Source: Pleionea sp052032335 (GTDB taxonomy: Bacteria; Pseudomonadota; Gammaproteobacteria; Enterobacterales; Kangiellaceae). From it: a stretch of DNA of 49,183 nucleotides. Under the pieces are notes generated by a model, which saw only the letters and a list, made by a program, of their open reading frames with translations, had not been told where the DNA came from and made no database searches. A program made the translations under genes and the position numbers. This document shows positions 33,374-42,046 of the stretch, one piece after another. Every line of letters starts with the position of its first letter. The first letter of the stretch is position 1. The stretch spans positions 1-49,183 of the forward strand of contig JBPEWV010000025.1 of the NCBI GenBank assembly GCA_052032335.1, given 5' to 3'.

Positions 33374-34000
33374 TTAATCCGCCTCAAACAACTCGGGCTG
33401 CCCTGCTCCGGCGCGTAGAATTTGTGGTGTTCCGTCGGTCAAATCGACCACGGTTGTTGGCTTATCACCACAATGACCGCCATTGATGACCAAATCGAGT
33501 TGATTTCCATAGGTTTCGTTGATGTCGTAGGCTTCGATCAACTGGGTTTCACGGTCGGGCATAATGAAGCTCGAAGACATGATGGGCTCGCCCAGCGCCT
33601 CCAGTAACGCCAGAGCTATGGCATTGTCAGGCACGCGAATGCCGATGGTTTTACGCTTAGGGTGCATCAAACGCCGCGGCACTTCACCGGTGGCCTTTAA
33701 CAAAAAGGTATAAGGACCCGGCGTGTGGTTTTTCAACAGGCGAAAAGTTGCATTATCCACCCGGGCGTAAGTTGCCAGTTCCGACAAATCACGACAAACC
33801 AAGGTAAAATTGTGATCTTTATCTAACTGACGCAGCCGACGAATGCGATCCAGGGCGCCTTTATCGCCAATATGGCAGCCCAACGAATAGCCAGAGTCGG
33901 TTGGGTACACCATTAAACCGCCTTTCTGAACCATGGCGACCGCCTGACTGATGAGACGGGGCTGCGGATTCTCTGGATGTATTTCTAAGTATTGAGCCAT
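33374..34000 (-). CDS. yciO: YciO-family Sua5/YrdC-like protein
   Basis: A 208-residue member of the YrdC/Sua5/YciO family, whose characterised members form threonylcarbamoyl-adenylate for the tRNA modification t6A. Visible: PTDSGYSLGCHIGDKGALDRIRRLR near the N-terminus, the nucleotide-binding KRKTIGIRVPDN, EPIMSSSFIMP, and the C-terminal DKPTTVVDLTDGTPQILRAGAG (read in parts). The variant pattern matches YciO, a branch reported to be less efficient than TsaC/YrdC in t6A synthesis. The ATG at 34000 has GGAAA upstream and starts the conserved region; an extension to 34042 has no support. It sits between trpS and rnm as in many Gammaproteobacteria. Confidence 0.9.
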   Translation of the reverse strand: MAQYLEIHPENPQPRLISQAVAMVQKGGLMVYPTDSGYSLGCHIGDKGALDRIRRLRQLDKDHNFTLVCRDLSELATYARVDNATFRLLKNHTPGPYTFLLKATGEVPRRLMHPKRKTIGIRVPDNAIALALLEALGEPIMSSSFIMPDRETQLIEAYDINETYGNQLDLVINGGHCGDKPTTVVDLTDGTPQILRAGAGQPELFEAD

Positions 34001-34069
34001 ACTAATTTCCGAAATTGAATGGTGATAATTATTGTATTTCAATCAGTTAATGCTATTTCGCCGCATAAC

Positions 34070-34909
34070 TTACCACATTTCCCAAACCGGCTGTACAGTC
34101 GATGGCAGCGTCGGGAAATGTCCGGGCTTTACCCAGCGCCAGTCCGGGTTATGGAAGTCGGCGCCCTGAGAAGCCAAAAGTCCCAGTTGGCTGGATCGCT
34201 CGGCCAACCAGCGAATCAAGGTGAGATCGGCATTCGGATAGGCCAGCTCAACCGCACGACCACCGGCCAAATGAAACTGCTCCAGAAGCTGTTTTAATTG
34301 TTTCCGTGATAGCTGGTAACGACCGGGGTGGGCAACCACAGCGATACCACCTGCCTTACCGATTACCTCGACAACCTTCTCCAATGTCGGCCACCGCGCC
34401 GGTACGTAGGCGCGACCTTTGCGTCCAATCCAACGTTTAAAAACCCGATTGGCATCAGGTGCCACACCCATTTCCACCAGCAATTGTGATAAATGAGTTC
34501 GGGTCACGGCTTCAGCGTTAATCGTTTCCACCTTTTCGCCCACTCCCGAAACCCCTGCTTTTTCCAGTTTTGCAGCAAACTCGAGCAATCGTTGCCGACG
34601 ATAACTTTGCTGCTGTTGCAGAAATTCCGTTAACACCTTGTTTGCGGGATCGATTTGCAGACCGACAATATGAATTTCGCGGTTACCGAACTGGCACGAT
34701 ATTTCAACGCCAGGAATGATGTTACATGGGAGTTCCAACGCCCGTTCTTTTATTTCCAGATGAGCGCCAACAGAGTCATGATCGGTTATTGCCAAGGTTT
34801 CTACTCCGTGATTTACCACATGGCTTATTAAATCATCAACCGTCAGACTGCCGTCGGAATACAGCGTATGACTGTGCAGATCGATAGTGTGGGAGCAGGC
34901 TTTTTGCAT
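34070..34909 (-). CDS. rnm: PHP-domain 5-prime exonuclease RNase AM (YciV)
   Basis: A 279-residue PHP-superfamily phosphoesterase. In E. coli this protein, RNase AM/YciV, trims 5-prime ends of rRNA precursors and degrades short oligonucleotides including pAp. Metal ligands are visible in order: DLHSHTLYSDGS, ITDHDSVGA, PGVEIS, HIVGL, THLSQLLV, VAHPGRY and SQGADFHNP. All expected His/Asp positions are present, so the enzyme should be active. It is divergent from yciB and heads a minus-strand block leading to yciO and trpS. Length is standard. Confidence 0.9.
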   Translation of the reverse strand: MQKACSHTIDLHSHTLYSDGSLTVDDLISHVVNHGVETLAITDHDSVGAHLEIKERALELPCNIIPGVEISCQFGNREIHIVGLQIDPANKVLTEFLQQQQSYRRQRLLEFAAKLEKAGVSGVGEKVETINAEAVTRTHLSQLLVEMGVAPDANRVFKRWIGRKGRAYVPARWPTLEKVVEVIGKAGGIAVVAHPGRYQLSRKQLKQLLEQFHLAGGRAVELAYPNADLTLIRWLAERSSQLGLLASQGADFHNPDWRWVKPGHFPTLPSTVQPVWEMW

Positions 34910-35010
34910 GAAATACGTCTAATAACCGAATATTGGGGTTGGCTTCGTTTGATAAGGCAAAGTATCATTAGCCACTCTCATAAGACAAGCAGAAACTACA
35001 GAACTCATTC

Positions 35011-35592
35011 ATGAAGCTTTTTCTCGACTTTTTTCCGGTGCTCGCATTTTTTATCACCTCCAAGGTGTACGACATCTATGTCGCGACCGCCGTTCTAATT
35101 GCCGGCAGTTTCATTCAAACGCTCGGACACTGGCTGATTAAAAAACAGTTCGAAAAATTGCACCTGGTCACCTTTTTTGCTTCATTAGTGTTGGGAAGTA
35201 TGACGCTGTTTTTCCGAGACGATAGCTTTATCAAATGGAAAGTCTCTGTGGTTTACTGGATTTTAAGTGCCACCATTTTCTTCTTTTTATTGCGTAAAAA
35301 AATTGCCATTCGCGAGTTGTTTCAGGGTCTTATGAAGCATGATCTCGGTCTGCAAAATCGACTTTGGCATCAAATTAATTTTGGTTGGGCGTTTTCGCTA
35401 GTTGGCCTTGGGTTTCTAAACCTCTGGATTGCGTACAATATGAGTCTCGACGCCTGGGTCAACTTTAAAGTTTGGGGCACCATGGGCATCCAGATTGTTA
35501 TGATGATCGTAACTTTTATTGTGATATTTAAAAACATGCCCGAAGAGAATCGAAAAGCATTCGATCAAGACGACTCAAAGGAAAATCAATAA
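35011..35592 (+). CDS. yciB: Septation protein A / YciB inner-membrane protein
   Basis: A 193-residue inner-membrane protein with five predicted helices. The N-terminus MKLFLDFFPVLAFFITSKVYDIYVATAVLI (read in parts) is highly characteristic of the IspZ/YciB family, which affects cell envelope synthesis and division (septation in Shigella). WHQINFGWAFSLVGLGFLNLWIA near residue 125 is also conserved. The charged C-terminus ends in KAFDQDDSKENQ. It starts a plus-strand cluster yciB-yciI-bolA, with one base to yciI, and is divergent from rnm across about 100 bases that should carry both promoters. Identification is firm; molecular function is less well defined. Confidence 0.93.
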   Translation: MKLFLDFFPVLAFFITSKVYDIYVATAVLIAGSFIQTLGHWLIKKQFEKLHLVTFFASLVLGSMTLFFRDDSFIKWKVSVVYWILSATIFFFLLRKKIAIRELFQGLMKHDLGLQNRLWHQINFGWAFSLVGLGFLNLWIAYNMSLDAWVNFKVWGTMGIQIVMMIVTFIVIFKNMPEENRKAFDQDDSKENQ

Positions 35593-35593
35593 C

Positions 35594-35893
35594 ATGTGGT
35601 ACGCCATCATTGCTCAAGACGTCGATAACAGCCTGGAAAAACGTTTGAAGGCAAGACCCGATCACATCGCGAGATTGGAACAATTGCGCGATCAGGGTCG
35701 ATTATTACTGGCTGGCCCCCACCCTGCGGTCGACAGCAACGATCCGGGACCCGCGGGGTTTTCCGGCAGTTTGATCGTCGCAGAATTTGATTCCCTGGAA
35801 CACGCCAAGCAATGGGCGAACGACGATCCCTATCAGGCTGCAGGGGTTTACCAAAATGTCTCTGTTAAACCGTTTAAGAAGGTGCTTCCATGA
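35594..35893 (+). CDS. yciI: YciI family protein
   Basis: A 99-residue ferredoxin-like alpha+beta dimeric protein of the YciI family. Visible: MWYAIIAQDVDNSLEKRLKARPDHIARL (read in parts), LLAGPHPAVDS with the conserved GP, GFSGSLIVAEFDSLEHAKQWANDDPYQAAGVYQNV. The His-Asp pair thought to form the putative active site (RPDHIARL and DDPY) is present. The biochemical function of E. coli YciI is not settled. It lies one base after yciB and overlaps bolA by four bases (ATGA), so the three are surely co-transcribed. Confidence 0.93.
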   Translation: MWYAIIAQDVDNSLEKRLKARPDHIARLEQLRDQGRLLLAGPHPAVDSNDPGPAGFSGSLIVAEFDSLEHAKQWANDDPYQAAGVYQNVSVKPFKKVLP

Positions 35894-36153
35894 TCGATAA
35901 TTCACAGCGCATCGTTGAAATAAAAAAGCGATTGCAAGAACAACTGTCGCCAACACAGCTCGAGGTAATCGATGACAGCCACTTGCACGCCGGCCACGCA
36001 GGCGCGAAAAGTGGTAAAGGTCATTTTACCGTGGTTATTAATAGCGATAGTTTTCAAGGAAAGCGTCCACTTCAGTGTCATCAAATGATTTATGCTGCAT
36101 TGGGCGACATGATGGAAACCGACATTCATGCCTTAAGCATCAAAATCCCTTAA
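35890..36153 (+). CDS. BolA family protein
   Basis: An 87-residue BolA-like protein. The class II KH-like fold is recognisable: IKKRLQEQLSPTQLEVIDDSHLHAGHAGAK with the conserved H-x-x-H region (DDSHLHAGH), then HFTVVINSDSF and the signature QCHQMIYAALGDMM before HALSIKIP. The C-x-x-H type residues fit iron-sulfur binding with a monothiol glutaredoxin, the usual partner. Its ATG overlaps the yciI stop. E. coli places bolA elsewhere, but the yciB-yciI-bolA order recurs in marine Gammaproteobacteria to my knowledge, and which BolA paralogue this is stays open. Confidence 0.92.
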   Translation: MIDNSQRIVEIKKRLQEQLSPTQLEVIDDSHLHAGHAGAKSGKGHFTVVINSDSFQGKRPLQCHQMIYAALGDMMETDIHALSIKIP

Positions 36154-36195
36154 CCTTCAACGTCTAATCTCATCGAAAAATAAATCACAAACTAT

Positions 36196-36263
36196 CACCT
36201 CAAACCGCTTGAGTTACTTAGAAAATCTTTTTACAGTCAATTAAAGGTAACTGGTTTGAGGTG
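36196..36263 (+). promoter_or_regulatory. Long leader hairpin that sequesters a ribosome-binding site
   Basis: CACCTCAAACC (36196-36206) is perfectly complementary to GGTTTGAGGTG (36253-36263). Inside it AGTTAC (36212-36217) pairs with GTAACT (36247-36252). The distal arm contains the Shine-Dalgarno sequence GAGGTG five bases before the ATG at 36269, so folding would block translation. It could be an RNA thermometer or ligand-gated switch if transcription starts upstream. Confidence 0.6.
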
Positions 36264-36268
36264 TTCAA

Positions 36269-36934
36269 ATGCGTTCGACAATTGTAATATTTGCTCTTTT
36301 TACCACTTTAGTCGCCATCATCTATGTATGGATATCTTATGACGATATAATTCACGACATCGATCAATTGAACAAAATCAGCACTACTGAAAGCATCCAA
36401 AAGCCAGCGAAGCAGAACCAGACACTACCATCGGAGATCGCAAAACAAAGCGTCGATTCGAAGCCTTCTTCGTTAAACCCGACACAAATTAAAAAAGTCG
36501 AATCCTATCTAAACGAGATAGAACAAAGCAGTACAATCAAACAACAACTGGCTCAGCTCGATAACGTCGATGAAGAAGATAAAAAACAACGAGCCGATCG
36601 ACTGTTATATTCTGTGAATGAAATGTTTTCGGCCAAACGAATCAACAGTGCCGAGTATGTTTTTTTGAAGCTTGCGATTATGCGCAAAGTACTTCCGGAC
36701 GAAAAGTTTGAACAATACGCCCAGAATGAAATTGAACGTCAGCAGTCAATCAATGCGCAAGCTATGAATAATTATCTGAGCAACCGAGACCCTCAGTTTT
36801 TAGAATACAAAGCCAGGGAAAAAGCTTTGGTAGAAGAGATTTTAGCGATGGAGTCATTCCCTAACAATATGTCACGCAATGAATATCTGACCATTCGCAT
36901 CGAAGCGTTGAAAAAAGAAGTTTATGGGCTTTGA
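36269..36934 (+). CDS. Membrane-anchored protein of unknown function
   Basis: A 221-residue protein. One N-terminal hydrophobic segment (STIVIFALFTTLVAIIYVWI, residues 3-22) would anchor it in the inner membrane with the rest in the periplasm. A polar Ser/Gln/Lys-rich linker (40-75) leads to a highly helical region with many Glu, Gln and Lys. I recognise no family. A distant resemblance in layout to lipase chaperones (TM anchor, linker, helical body) exists, and the convergent neighbour is a serine esterase, but no chaperone motif is visible. The start codon is embedded behind a strong RBS-blocking hairpin, suggesting regulated translation. A hairpin follows its stop. Confidence 0.55.
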   Translation: MRSTIVIFALFTTLVAIIYVWISYDDIIHDIDQLNKISTTESIQKPAKQNQTLPSEIAKQSVDSKPSSLNPTQIKKVESYLNEIEQSSTIKQQLAQLDNVDEEDKKQRADRLLYSVNEMFSAKRINSAEYVFLKLAIMRKVLPDEKFEQYAQNEIERQQSINAQAMNNYLSNRDPQFLEYKAREKALVEEILAMESFPNNMSRNEYLTIRIEALKKEVYGL

Positions 36935-36939
36935 GAATA

Positions 36940-36969
36940 AAGACGAGCGTGTCTTTACACACTCGTCTT
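36940..36969. terminator. Hairpin between convergent genes, probable bidirectional terminator
   Basis: AAGACGAG (36940-36947) pairs with CTCGTCTT (36962-36969), and GTGT with ACAC inside, with a C-A mismatch and a CTTT loop. A short T-run follows on the minus strand only, so it fits better as terminator of the pectinacetylesterase gene. Confidence 0.5.
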
Positions 36970-37009
36970 CAATGGTTCGACTTCTTTCATCTAAAGTTTT
37001 GCTATCTAA

Positions 37010-38401
37010 TTAAAGTACCTGCTCTAAAATCCAATACAATAAATTAAACGGTTTTTGATAGTCCGACACAGAGTCTTGCTCTTCTGCCTGCATTACCGGA
37101 CCGCTACCATTCATAATGTTGTTCACAAAATCATCCAACTCCAGGCCTTGCTCTTGAATGTCGGCGTTGGCGAACTCGATAATGCTGGTGCAGTGACTTT
37201 CATTCACATTTCGAAAGTGAGGAATGTAATAACCAAAGTTATCGTAGCCACTCAGTTCCTGAATTAAGTTCTCCGTATCCTGATACCAGCGCTGGTGAAT
37301 TTTCTGTTGCCGTAAGTTTGGATCAGTTTCCGTGTAAATGTCTTCGTAAAATCGCTCGTATGAATAAGAAGAGTAATTGAGATCCTGGCGAAATTGCGTG
37401 TGACCCATTCGATCGTTTAGGTACTTTTGCGCAAGTGCGCCGTACAAGGAGCCCATATTGGCCAGATCAAACCCGACGACACGTTGTTGCAAAAACTGCA
37501 AAGGTCCACTGTCAAGCCCCCAGGCATCACGTATGTGATTGTGCAACCGCAACGAGGGGTAAACAGCGTCAGACTCCCCTACAGGAGCGGGATAAACGGG
37601 TCCTGAGTCATTAATCAGATAGCCGTAAGACGGCGCAATGTCGCCGCGTAGTCCGTCGTAATTGGTCAGGGTTCCGGTGCCACCCGCAGAACATCCGGTA
37701 ACCAGCATTTGCGTCGGCCGCTGTAAATTATCTTTCACCCAGGAAACGACCGCACGTAAATTTTTCAGCCCATTGTGATGCCAGACAAGGGGGGCATTCT
37801 CCCCTTCCGGATCTTGGTATAGTGCAACCTTGTCGCCACTGTAAATATCACCGGTGCAATAGGGAATGTACACCATGTTCCAGTTCTGTGATTTGGTCCA
37901 GGTCCAGGGATGAAGCCGGAACACAAAAGGACTCACCAGACTTGCCGAAGGGTTCATCAAACTCATGTAATCGTCGGGGATCCCATTTGGATTACGTGCG
38001 CCGCGAATGCCAGCGGCCCCGCTGCAACTTTCATAATCCCAACAAGCGCCACCGCCTTCGAGATAAAAAACTGTATTTCTAGTATGTGCGACGCGATTGA
38101 CAAAAAACTTATAAGGAGAACCATCACCACACAGTGCCCCTGTATCCGGATGTAACTGTACGGTTTGCCATTGCAGATAATCACCACCACTGAATTCATC
38201 GTCAAAAGCTTGCGGATTTGATAGCAGCGGATACATGCCCTGACGTTGCTCCCAGGTCACGGGATTGTCTGGTCCAGGAGGTGAAAATAGATTGCGTAAA
38301 GTTTGCCAGAAATTGTAGTCGCCCGGCTCTGCCCATGTATCAATACTGCTAAAACTCAACATCAGTAGAAACGGAATGCTGTGCCATATTTTTCGCTTCA
38401 T
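37010..38401 (-). CDS. Secreted pectinacetylesterase-family (Notum-like) serine esterase
   Basis: A 463-residue alpha/beta-hydrolase. Residues 1-24 form a signal peptide (IWHSIPFLLMLSFSSIDTWA). The family blocks are present: DGSPYKFFVN, VFYLEGGGACWDYESC with the oxyanion Gly-Gly-Gly, the nucleophile elbow GCSAGGTG (Ser238), LINDSGPVY, and a late His in NESHCTSI that should complete the triad. Cysteines in CGDGS, GACWDYESC and CTGD allow disulfides. The family removes O-acetyl groups from pectin in plants and carboxylated or palmitoyl esters in animals; the bacterial substrate here is unknown. GGAGGA lies six bases before the ATG at 38401. It is convergent with the unknown membrane-anchored protein. 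Confidence 0.85.
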   Translation of the reverse strand: MKRKIWHSIPFLLMLSFSSIDTWAEPGDYNFWQTLRNLFSPPGPDNPVTWEQRQGMYPLLSNPQAFDDEFSGGDYLQWQTVQLHPDTGALCGDGSPYKFFVNRVAHTRNTVFYLEGGGACWDYESCSGAAGIRGARNPNGIPDDYMSLMNPSASLVSPFVFRLHPWTWTKSQNWNMVYIPYCTGDIYSGDKVALYQDPEGENAPLVWHHNGLKNLRAVVSWVKDNLQRPTQMLVTGCSAGGTGTLTNYDGLRGDIAPSYGYLINDSGPVYPAPVGESDAVYPSLRLHNHIRDAWGLDSGPLQFLQQRVVGFDLANMGSLYGALAQKYLNDRMGHTQFRQDLNYSSYSYERFYEDIYTETDPNLRQQKIHQRWYQDTENLIQELSGYDNFGYYIPHFRNVNESHCTSIIEFANADIQEQGLELDDFVNNIMNGSGPVMQAEEQDSVSDYQKPFNLLYWILEQVL

Positions 38402-38897
38402 CTTGTCCTCCGGTTTGTTTTTTATCAGTCGTTTTTATGATTTAAAAATGGTGAGTCAACATCGTTATGAAGTTTAGAAAGACAGAAAAAGAAAGCGAGG
38501 AGACAAAAATCAATACTGGGCGATCAAGGAGAGAATTGGCGACAAACATCGCATAGGTCGATTCGAGAAGACAAAACCCACCCTGAGATTCGGCCTGTTT
38601 TAAACAGACGAATTAAACAGGTCGTTTAGCAATCTACTCAAACGTTTGTTTTATTTAGCAAATTTGAATTAATTCTACAGCACTTAAAAAATCTCAAACA
38701 ATCGCGACTTTTCGAAAAGCAGGAGGATTGAAAAGTTCTCAAGTTTCAATAAACCTGCGAAAAGTCTCATCAACAGAAAAAATCTCAACTTTTTGTTGTT
38801 AAGCACAATAGCTTATACCGGTCCACGTTAAGATTGCGACGGTCAACTTGCTCCTCCGCATGTTCCGCCAACAGGTTCTTAAGTCAGATTTACAACG
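38402..38897. other. Gene-free 496-base region
   Basis: AT-rich spacer between the start of the esterase gene and the end of the next minus-strand gene. No supported gene or terminator is seen. Short inverted repeats occur (for example CCTGTTT with AAACAGG around 38597-38622), and the esterase promoter should be here. A 30-codon minus-strand frame near 38780-38880 is not convincing. Confidence 0.5.
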
Positions 38898-39563
38898 CTA
38901 TTTCGAAAGAAAATAATCTTCGTCGAATGTTCGCATCCAGTTGGGAAAAAACACGGTAATGGAAGACACGATAACGCCATTGATAAACGCCTCAGGAAAC
39001 ATGCCCAATAAAATCCATTGATACTTAAAGTCGTCATTTAACCGAAACAGCGTAATGTCAAAGCTCCAAATAATGAAATAAGAAAAAATCGCCACCAGCG
39101 GAATGGTCAATGCGCCACCAATGAATCCCACGCCCAATGTGTAGAAAAACAGATTACTGGGTTCTTTGTTTCTGACCCATCGGCTTAAGTAAACAATAAA
39201 TGCCGCGGGAGCAACCCCGTTAATCAAAAAGTGCGTGCCAAAATTACTCAGTGGCAATCCGGAAAAAAGCAGATACCCTAAAGTGGCAAGCGCACAAACA
39301 ATCACACTGAATCGAAAGCCCACAATCAAAGCAACACTGGTTACGATTAATGGATGAATCCATAGCCCCTTGACCAACTCAAAGTGCATCAACCAGAAAA
39401 TCACCAGAAAAAATATGCTTCCCAGCAATAAATGCTGTCGCTCAGGCACTTCAAAAATCTGTTGCCAGTGCGCCTTTAACGCAAACCAGCTGAGCAGAAA
39501 AATGCAAAACAAATTGACAACCCACAGAAAACTGGATGACATTAAGTCGGAATCAATTAACAT
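38898..39563 (-). CDS. Multispanning membrane protein, CbiM-like (COG3235 type)
   Basis: A 221-residue polytopic protein with about six transmembrane helices. It resembles the COG3235 predicted membrane proteins annotated as energy-coupling-factor permease-like, related to CbiM by the conserved helices LIVTSVALIVGFRFSVIVCA and NFGTHFLINGVAPAAFIVYLSRWV and the C-terminal MFPEAFINGVIVSSI. No ECF ATPase or transmembrane T component is nearby, so a transport role (cobalt/nickel or other) is unproven. I start at the ATG at 39563, preceded by AAGAG seven bases away; a TTG at 39599 and an ATG at 39542 are alternatives. It is divergent from the Na/Pi cotransporter gene. Confidence 0.65.
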   Translation of the reverse strand: MLIDSDLMSSSFLWVVNLFCIFLLSWFALKAHWQQIFEVPERQHLLLGSIFFLVIFWLMHFELVKGLWIHPLIVTSVALIVGFRFSVIVCALATLGYLLFSGLPLSNFGTHFLINGVAPAAFIVYLSRWVRNKEPSNLFFYTLGVGFIGGALTIPLVAIFSYFIIWSFDITLFRLNDDFKYQWILLGMFPEAFINGVIVSSITVFFPNWMRTFDEDYFLSK

Positions 39564-39672
39564 TAAATCACTCTTATGGTTCAAAATAATTCGGCCCAAG
39601 GGATACAGATAATGGCTTCGAGTGACACCTTGACCACTTTAAACTTCAAGTTATCAACCTCGGGCTGACACC

Positions 39673-41331
39673 ATGAGTTTACTCTTTTTTGCTGCCGGAC
39701 TGGTACTCTTCTTATGGGCGATGCGCCAACTGGAAATATCCATTGGCCGATTGGGCAGCCAGTCTCTCAAGCAGTTGATACAAGATTATACGCGAACACC
39801 GCTGCATGGGGTGCTCGTCGGCGTTACTGCCACAGCGATATTGCAAAGCAGTTCGTTTGTCGGCCTGATCACTCTGGCATTTGTTGGCGCAGGTATCATG
39901 CCACTGAGAAACGCCATTGGCATCGTTCTTGGCTCTAATTTGGGTACCACACTCACCGGATGGATAGTGACATTACTCGGTTTTAAATTGAATATTGCCG
40001 AGTTCTATATACTGATGCTGGGCATTGCAGCCCTCGGTTTACTTTTGTCACCGTCAAAAAAACGCATGACCCGTTGGTTTCGAGTGCTGTTTTCGTTTTC
40101 GTTACTGTTAATGGGCTTATTTTTAATGAAAGACAGTATCGATTTTCTGCACCAATACATCGATACCGACCTGCTACAGTCACTGCACCCGATATTATTT
40201 TTTCTGTTAGGCATGGGCCTTACCGCGATCACTCAATCGTCGTCGGCCACCATGATGATTGCGCTCTCCGCAATTCATCAGGGTATCATTACCTTACCCA
40301 ATGCTGCCGCATTAATTATCGGTGCCGACCTGGGAACCACCAGCACTGTGATCCTCGGGTCGATTCATGGATCGGTTATCAAGCGCCAGGTAGCATTGGT
40401 CCATTTTTTATTCAACTTAATCGTTGATTTAACCGCATTGTTCGCGTTACCGATCTTGTTAATGTTAATCAATGATTGGTTGCGAATTTCTGATCCTCTG
40501 TTTGCGCTTGTGGCAATTCACAGTACCTTTAATTTTTTCGGAATATTGGCTTTTCTGCCCTTTGTCAACTGGCTCGAAACCACTGTTCAACGGCTGTTTC
40601 CAAGACCCAAAGAAACCGTACTGAGTACCGAACAGGTATCGTGTTGTGTGGTTTCGATGGCACTGACAGCTGCCGAAAAAGACTTGAATCAACTATTACT
40701 CACCATCATCACACTTAACGCAAAGCGACTAAAACTGAACCAGCAATTGAACAACGCTTTGGCGTCTCAGCCTCAAACACCGCCAATGTTTTTACAGTCA
40801 TCGGTCGATACGACTTATCAGAGGATCAAACAAGTCGAAAGCAAACTCGCGGATTATTTGATCGATATCCAGAAACAGGACCCTACAACCGAACAACTCA
40901 AAGTCATCTTACGATTTCAGGTGTGCCTTAGAGACGCTCTATACGCAGCCAAATCACTCAAAGATGCCGAAAATGATCTGGAAATGCTGGCAGAATTCGA
41001 TGGCTTACCCGCAGAGCCGGCTCTGCAACAGCTAAAAACCCAAACGCTGGTATTTTATCAACATCTATTAAGTAAGTTGATGACCCAACAAGACGACACC
41101 AGGCTCAATCCTGCAATTGACTCGCTGGCTCTGATAAAACAAACTCACGACCAGTTCAACGATGCGATTTACCAATTGATAGACAACCAGCAGTTGCCTC
41201 ATGAAGCGGCGTCAATGACGTTAAACGTCAACCGGGAGGTTTTATTAAGCTCACGGTCACTGCTCAATGCCGCAATGCACTTAAAAGAGTCGGTGGAAGA
41301 GCCTTCCAGCATCACATCGCTGCTTAAATAA
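39673..41331 (+). CDS. Na/Pi cotransporter family protein with PhoU-like C-terminus
   Basis: A 552-residue sodium-dependent phosphate symporter of the PNaS/SLC34 family. The duplicated QSSS signature is clear: TAILQSSSFVGLITLAF near residue 58 and GLTAITQSSSATMMIALSA near 186, each in a helix-hairpin module that forms the inverted-repeat pore. Around residue 315 the membrane domain ends and a helical PhoU-like cytoplasmic region follows to the C-terminus. The ATG at 39673 is preceded by a weak Shine-Dalgarno sequence. It is divergent from the CbiM-like gene. Direct involvement in phosphate uptake is family knowledge; coupling ion and affinity cannot be read. Confidence 0.9.
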   Translation: MSLLFFAAGLVLFLWAMRQLEISIGRLGSQSLKQLIQDYTRTPLHGVLVGVTATAILQSSSFVGLITLAFVGAGIMPLRNAIGIVLGSNLGTTLTGWIVTLLGFKLNIAEFYILMLGIAALGLLLSPSKKRMTRWFRVLFSFSLLLMGLFLMKDSIDFLHQYIDTDLLQSLHPILFFLLGMGLTAITQSSSATMMIALSAIHQGIITLPNAAALIIGADLGTTSTVILGSIHGSVIKRQVALVHFLFNLIVDLTALFALPILLMLINDWLRISDPLFALVAIHSTFNFFGILAFLPFVNWLETTVQRLFPRPKETVLSTEQVSCCVVSMALTAAEKDLNQLLLTIITLNAKRLKLNQQLNNALASQPQTPPMFLQSSVDTTYQRIKQVESKLADYLIDIQKQDPTTEQLKVILRFQVCLRDALYAAKSLKDAENDLEMLAEFDGLPAEPALQQLKTQTLVFYQHLLSKLMTQQDDTRLNPAIDSLALIKQTHDQFNDAIYQLIDNQQLPHEAASMTLNVNREVLLSSRSLLNAAMHLKESVEEPSSITSLLK

Positions 41332-41479
41332 AAAAGGAGACGAAGGTCATTATTTTTGACGTCAAGCAACAGTTTAGAGACAAAATCCTACCGTTCATAA
41401 GATTGATTTCGCTTAACGGTAGTCACTGCCATATGCTAGATGCAACCGTTCAACGAACTTTAAAAGCGAATTAATCGGT

Positions 41480-42046
41480 ATGAGTTTACCCACCAAACAA
41501 TGGCTGAGTTTTTATCTGCATCAGGGTACCGACGATAAACAACGCTCACTGGTCGACATCTGGACTTTGACGTTTGACGAGCTGGAAGCCCAGCACGACT
41601 TTATTCAATGGTTGTTTCCCATTCCTACCGCAAGCCCGGTCAACCCCGATGCTCCACGATTAACGCCTGATTTGATCGCAAAAATCTACCAAACGCCTGA
41701 AATACAACGCAATTTATTACGATCTTTTGACACTTTGGCGGCCTTTTGGGGATTCACTCGTAGCGACGATGACACCATTGAGCGAACCGCGCATTTTGAA
41801 ACTCAAAGTAAAAAATGGTGCTGCTTGCAGAACCATAATCAGCTTCGGATCACCCGGGTACTAAAGTGCCTTACGCTGACCGGGCACGCCGAGTTAGCGG
41901 CCCAGACCTGTGAATTTTTATTGTCGGAAGTTAATACAGCGGGCTTAAGCTTCTCTCAACTTGAAGCCATCCCCTTCTGGATGAATGCCATCGAAGTTGA
42001 CGACGAACTGGAACTTACCATGGACGACTTCGAAGAGTCGGCCTAA
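41480..42046 (+). CDS. OGFr_N domain (opioid growth factor receptor-related) protein
   Basis: A 188-residue cytoplasmic protein carrying the conserved OGFr_N hallmark: a helical N-terminus, EAQHDFIQWLFPIPTASPVNPDAPRLT (read in parts, corresponding to the ExxHxFIQWLFP motif), and later WCCLQNHNQLRITRVLKCL. This domain is shared with the animal opioid growth factor receptor, but the bacterial proteins lack the animal C-terminal repeats and their function is unknown. The C-terminus is acidic (DDELELTMDDFEESA). Its stop overlaps the eda stop on the opposite strand by four bases, so no terminator separates the two. Confidence 0.85.
   Translation: MSLPTKQWLSFYLHQGTDDKQRSLVDIWTLTFDELEAQHDFIQWLFPIPTASPVNPDAPRLTPDLIAKIYQTPEIQRNLLRSFDTLAAFWGFTRSDDDTIERTAHFETQSKKWCCLQNHNQLRITRVLKCLTLTGHAELAAQTCEFLLSEVNTAGLSFSQLEAIPFWMNAIEVDDELELTMDDFEESA

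Noticed and set aside
38780..38880. About 30-codon minus-strand frame with a coding-like look between the CbiM-like gene and the esterase gene
   Set aside because: No start with a Shine-Dalgarno sequence, too short, and no recognisable motif. It could be a remnant but cannot be supported.
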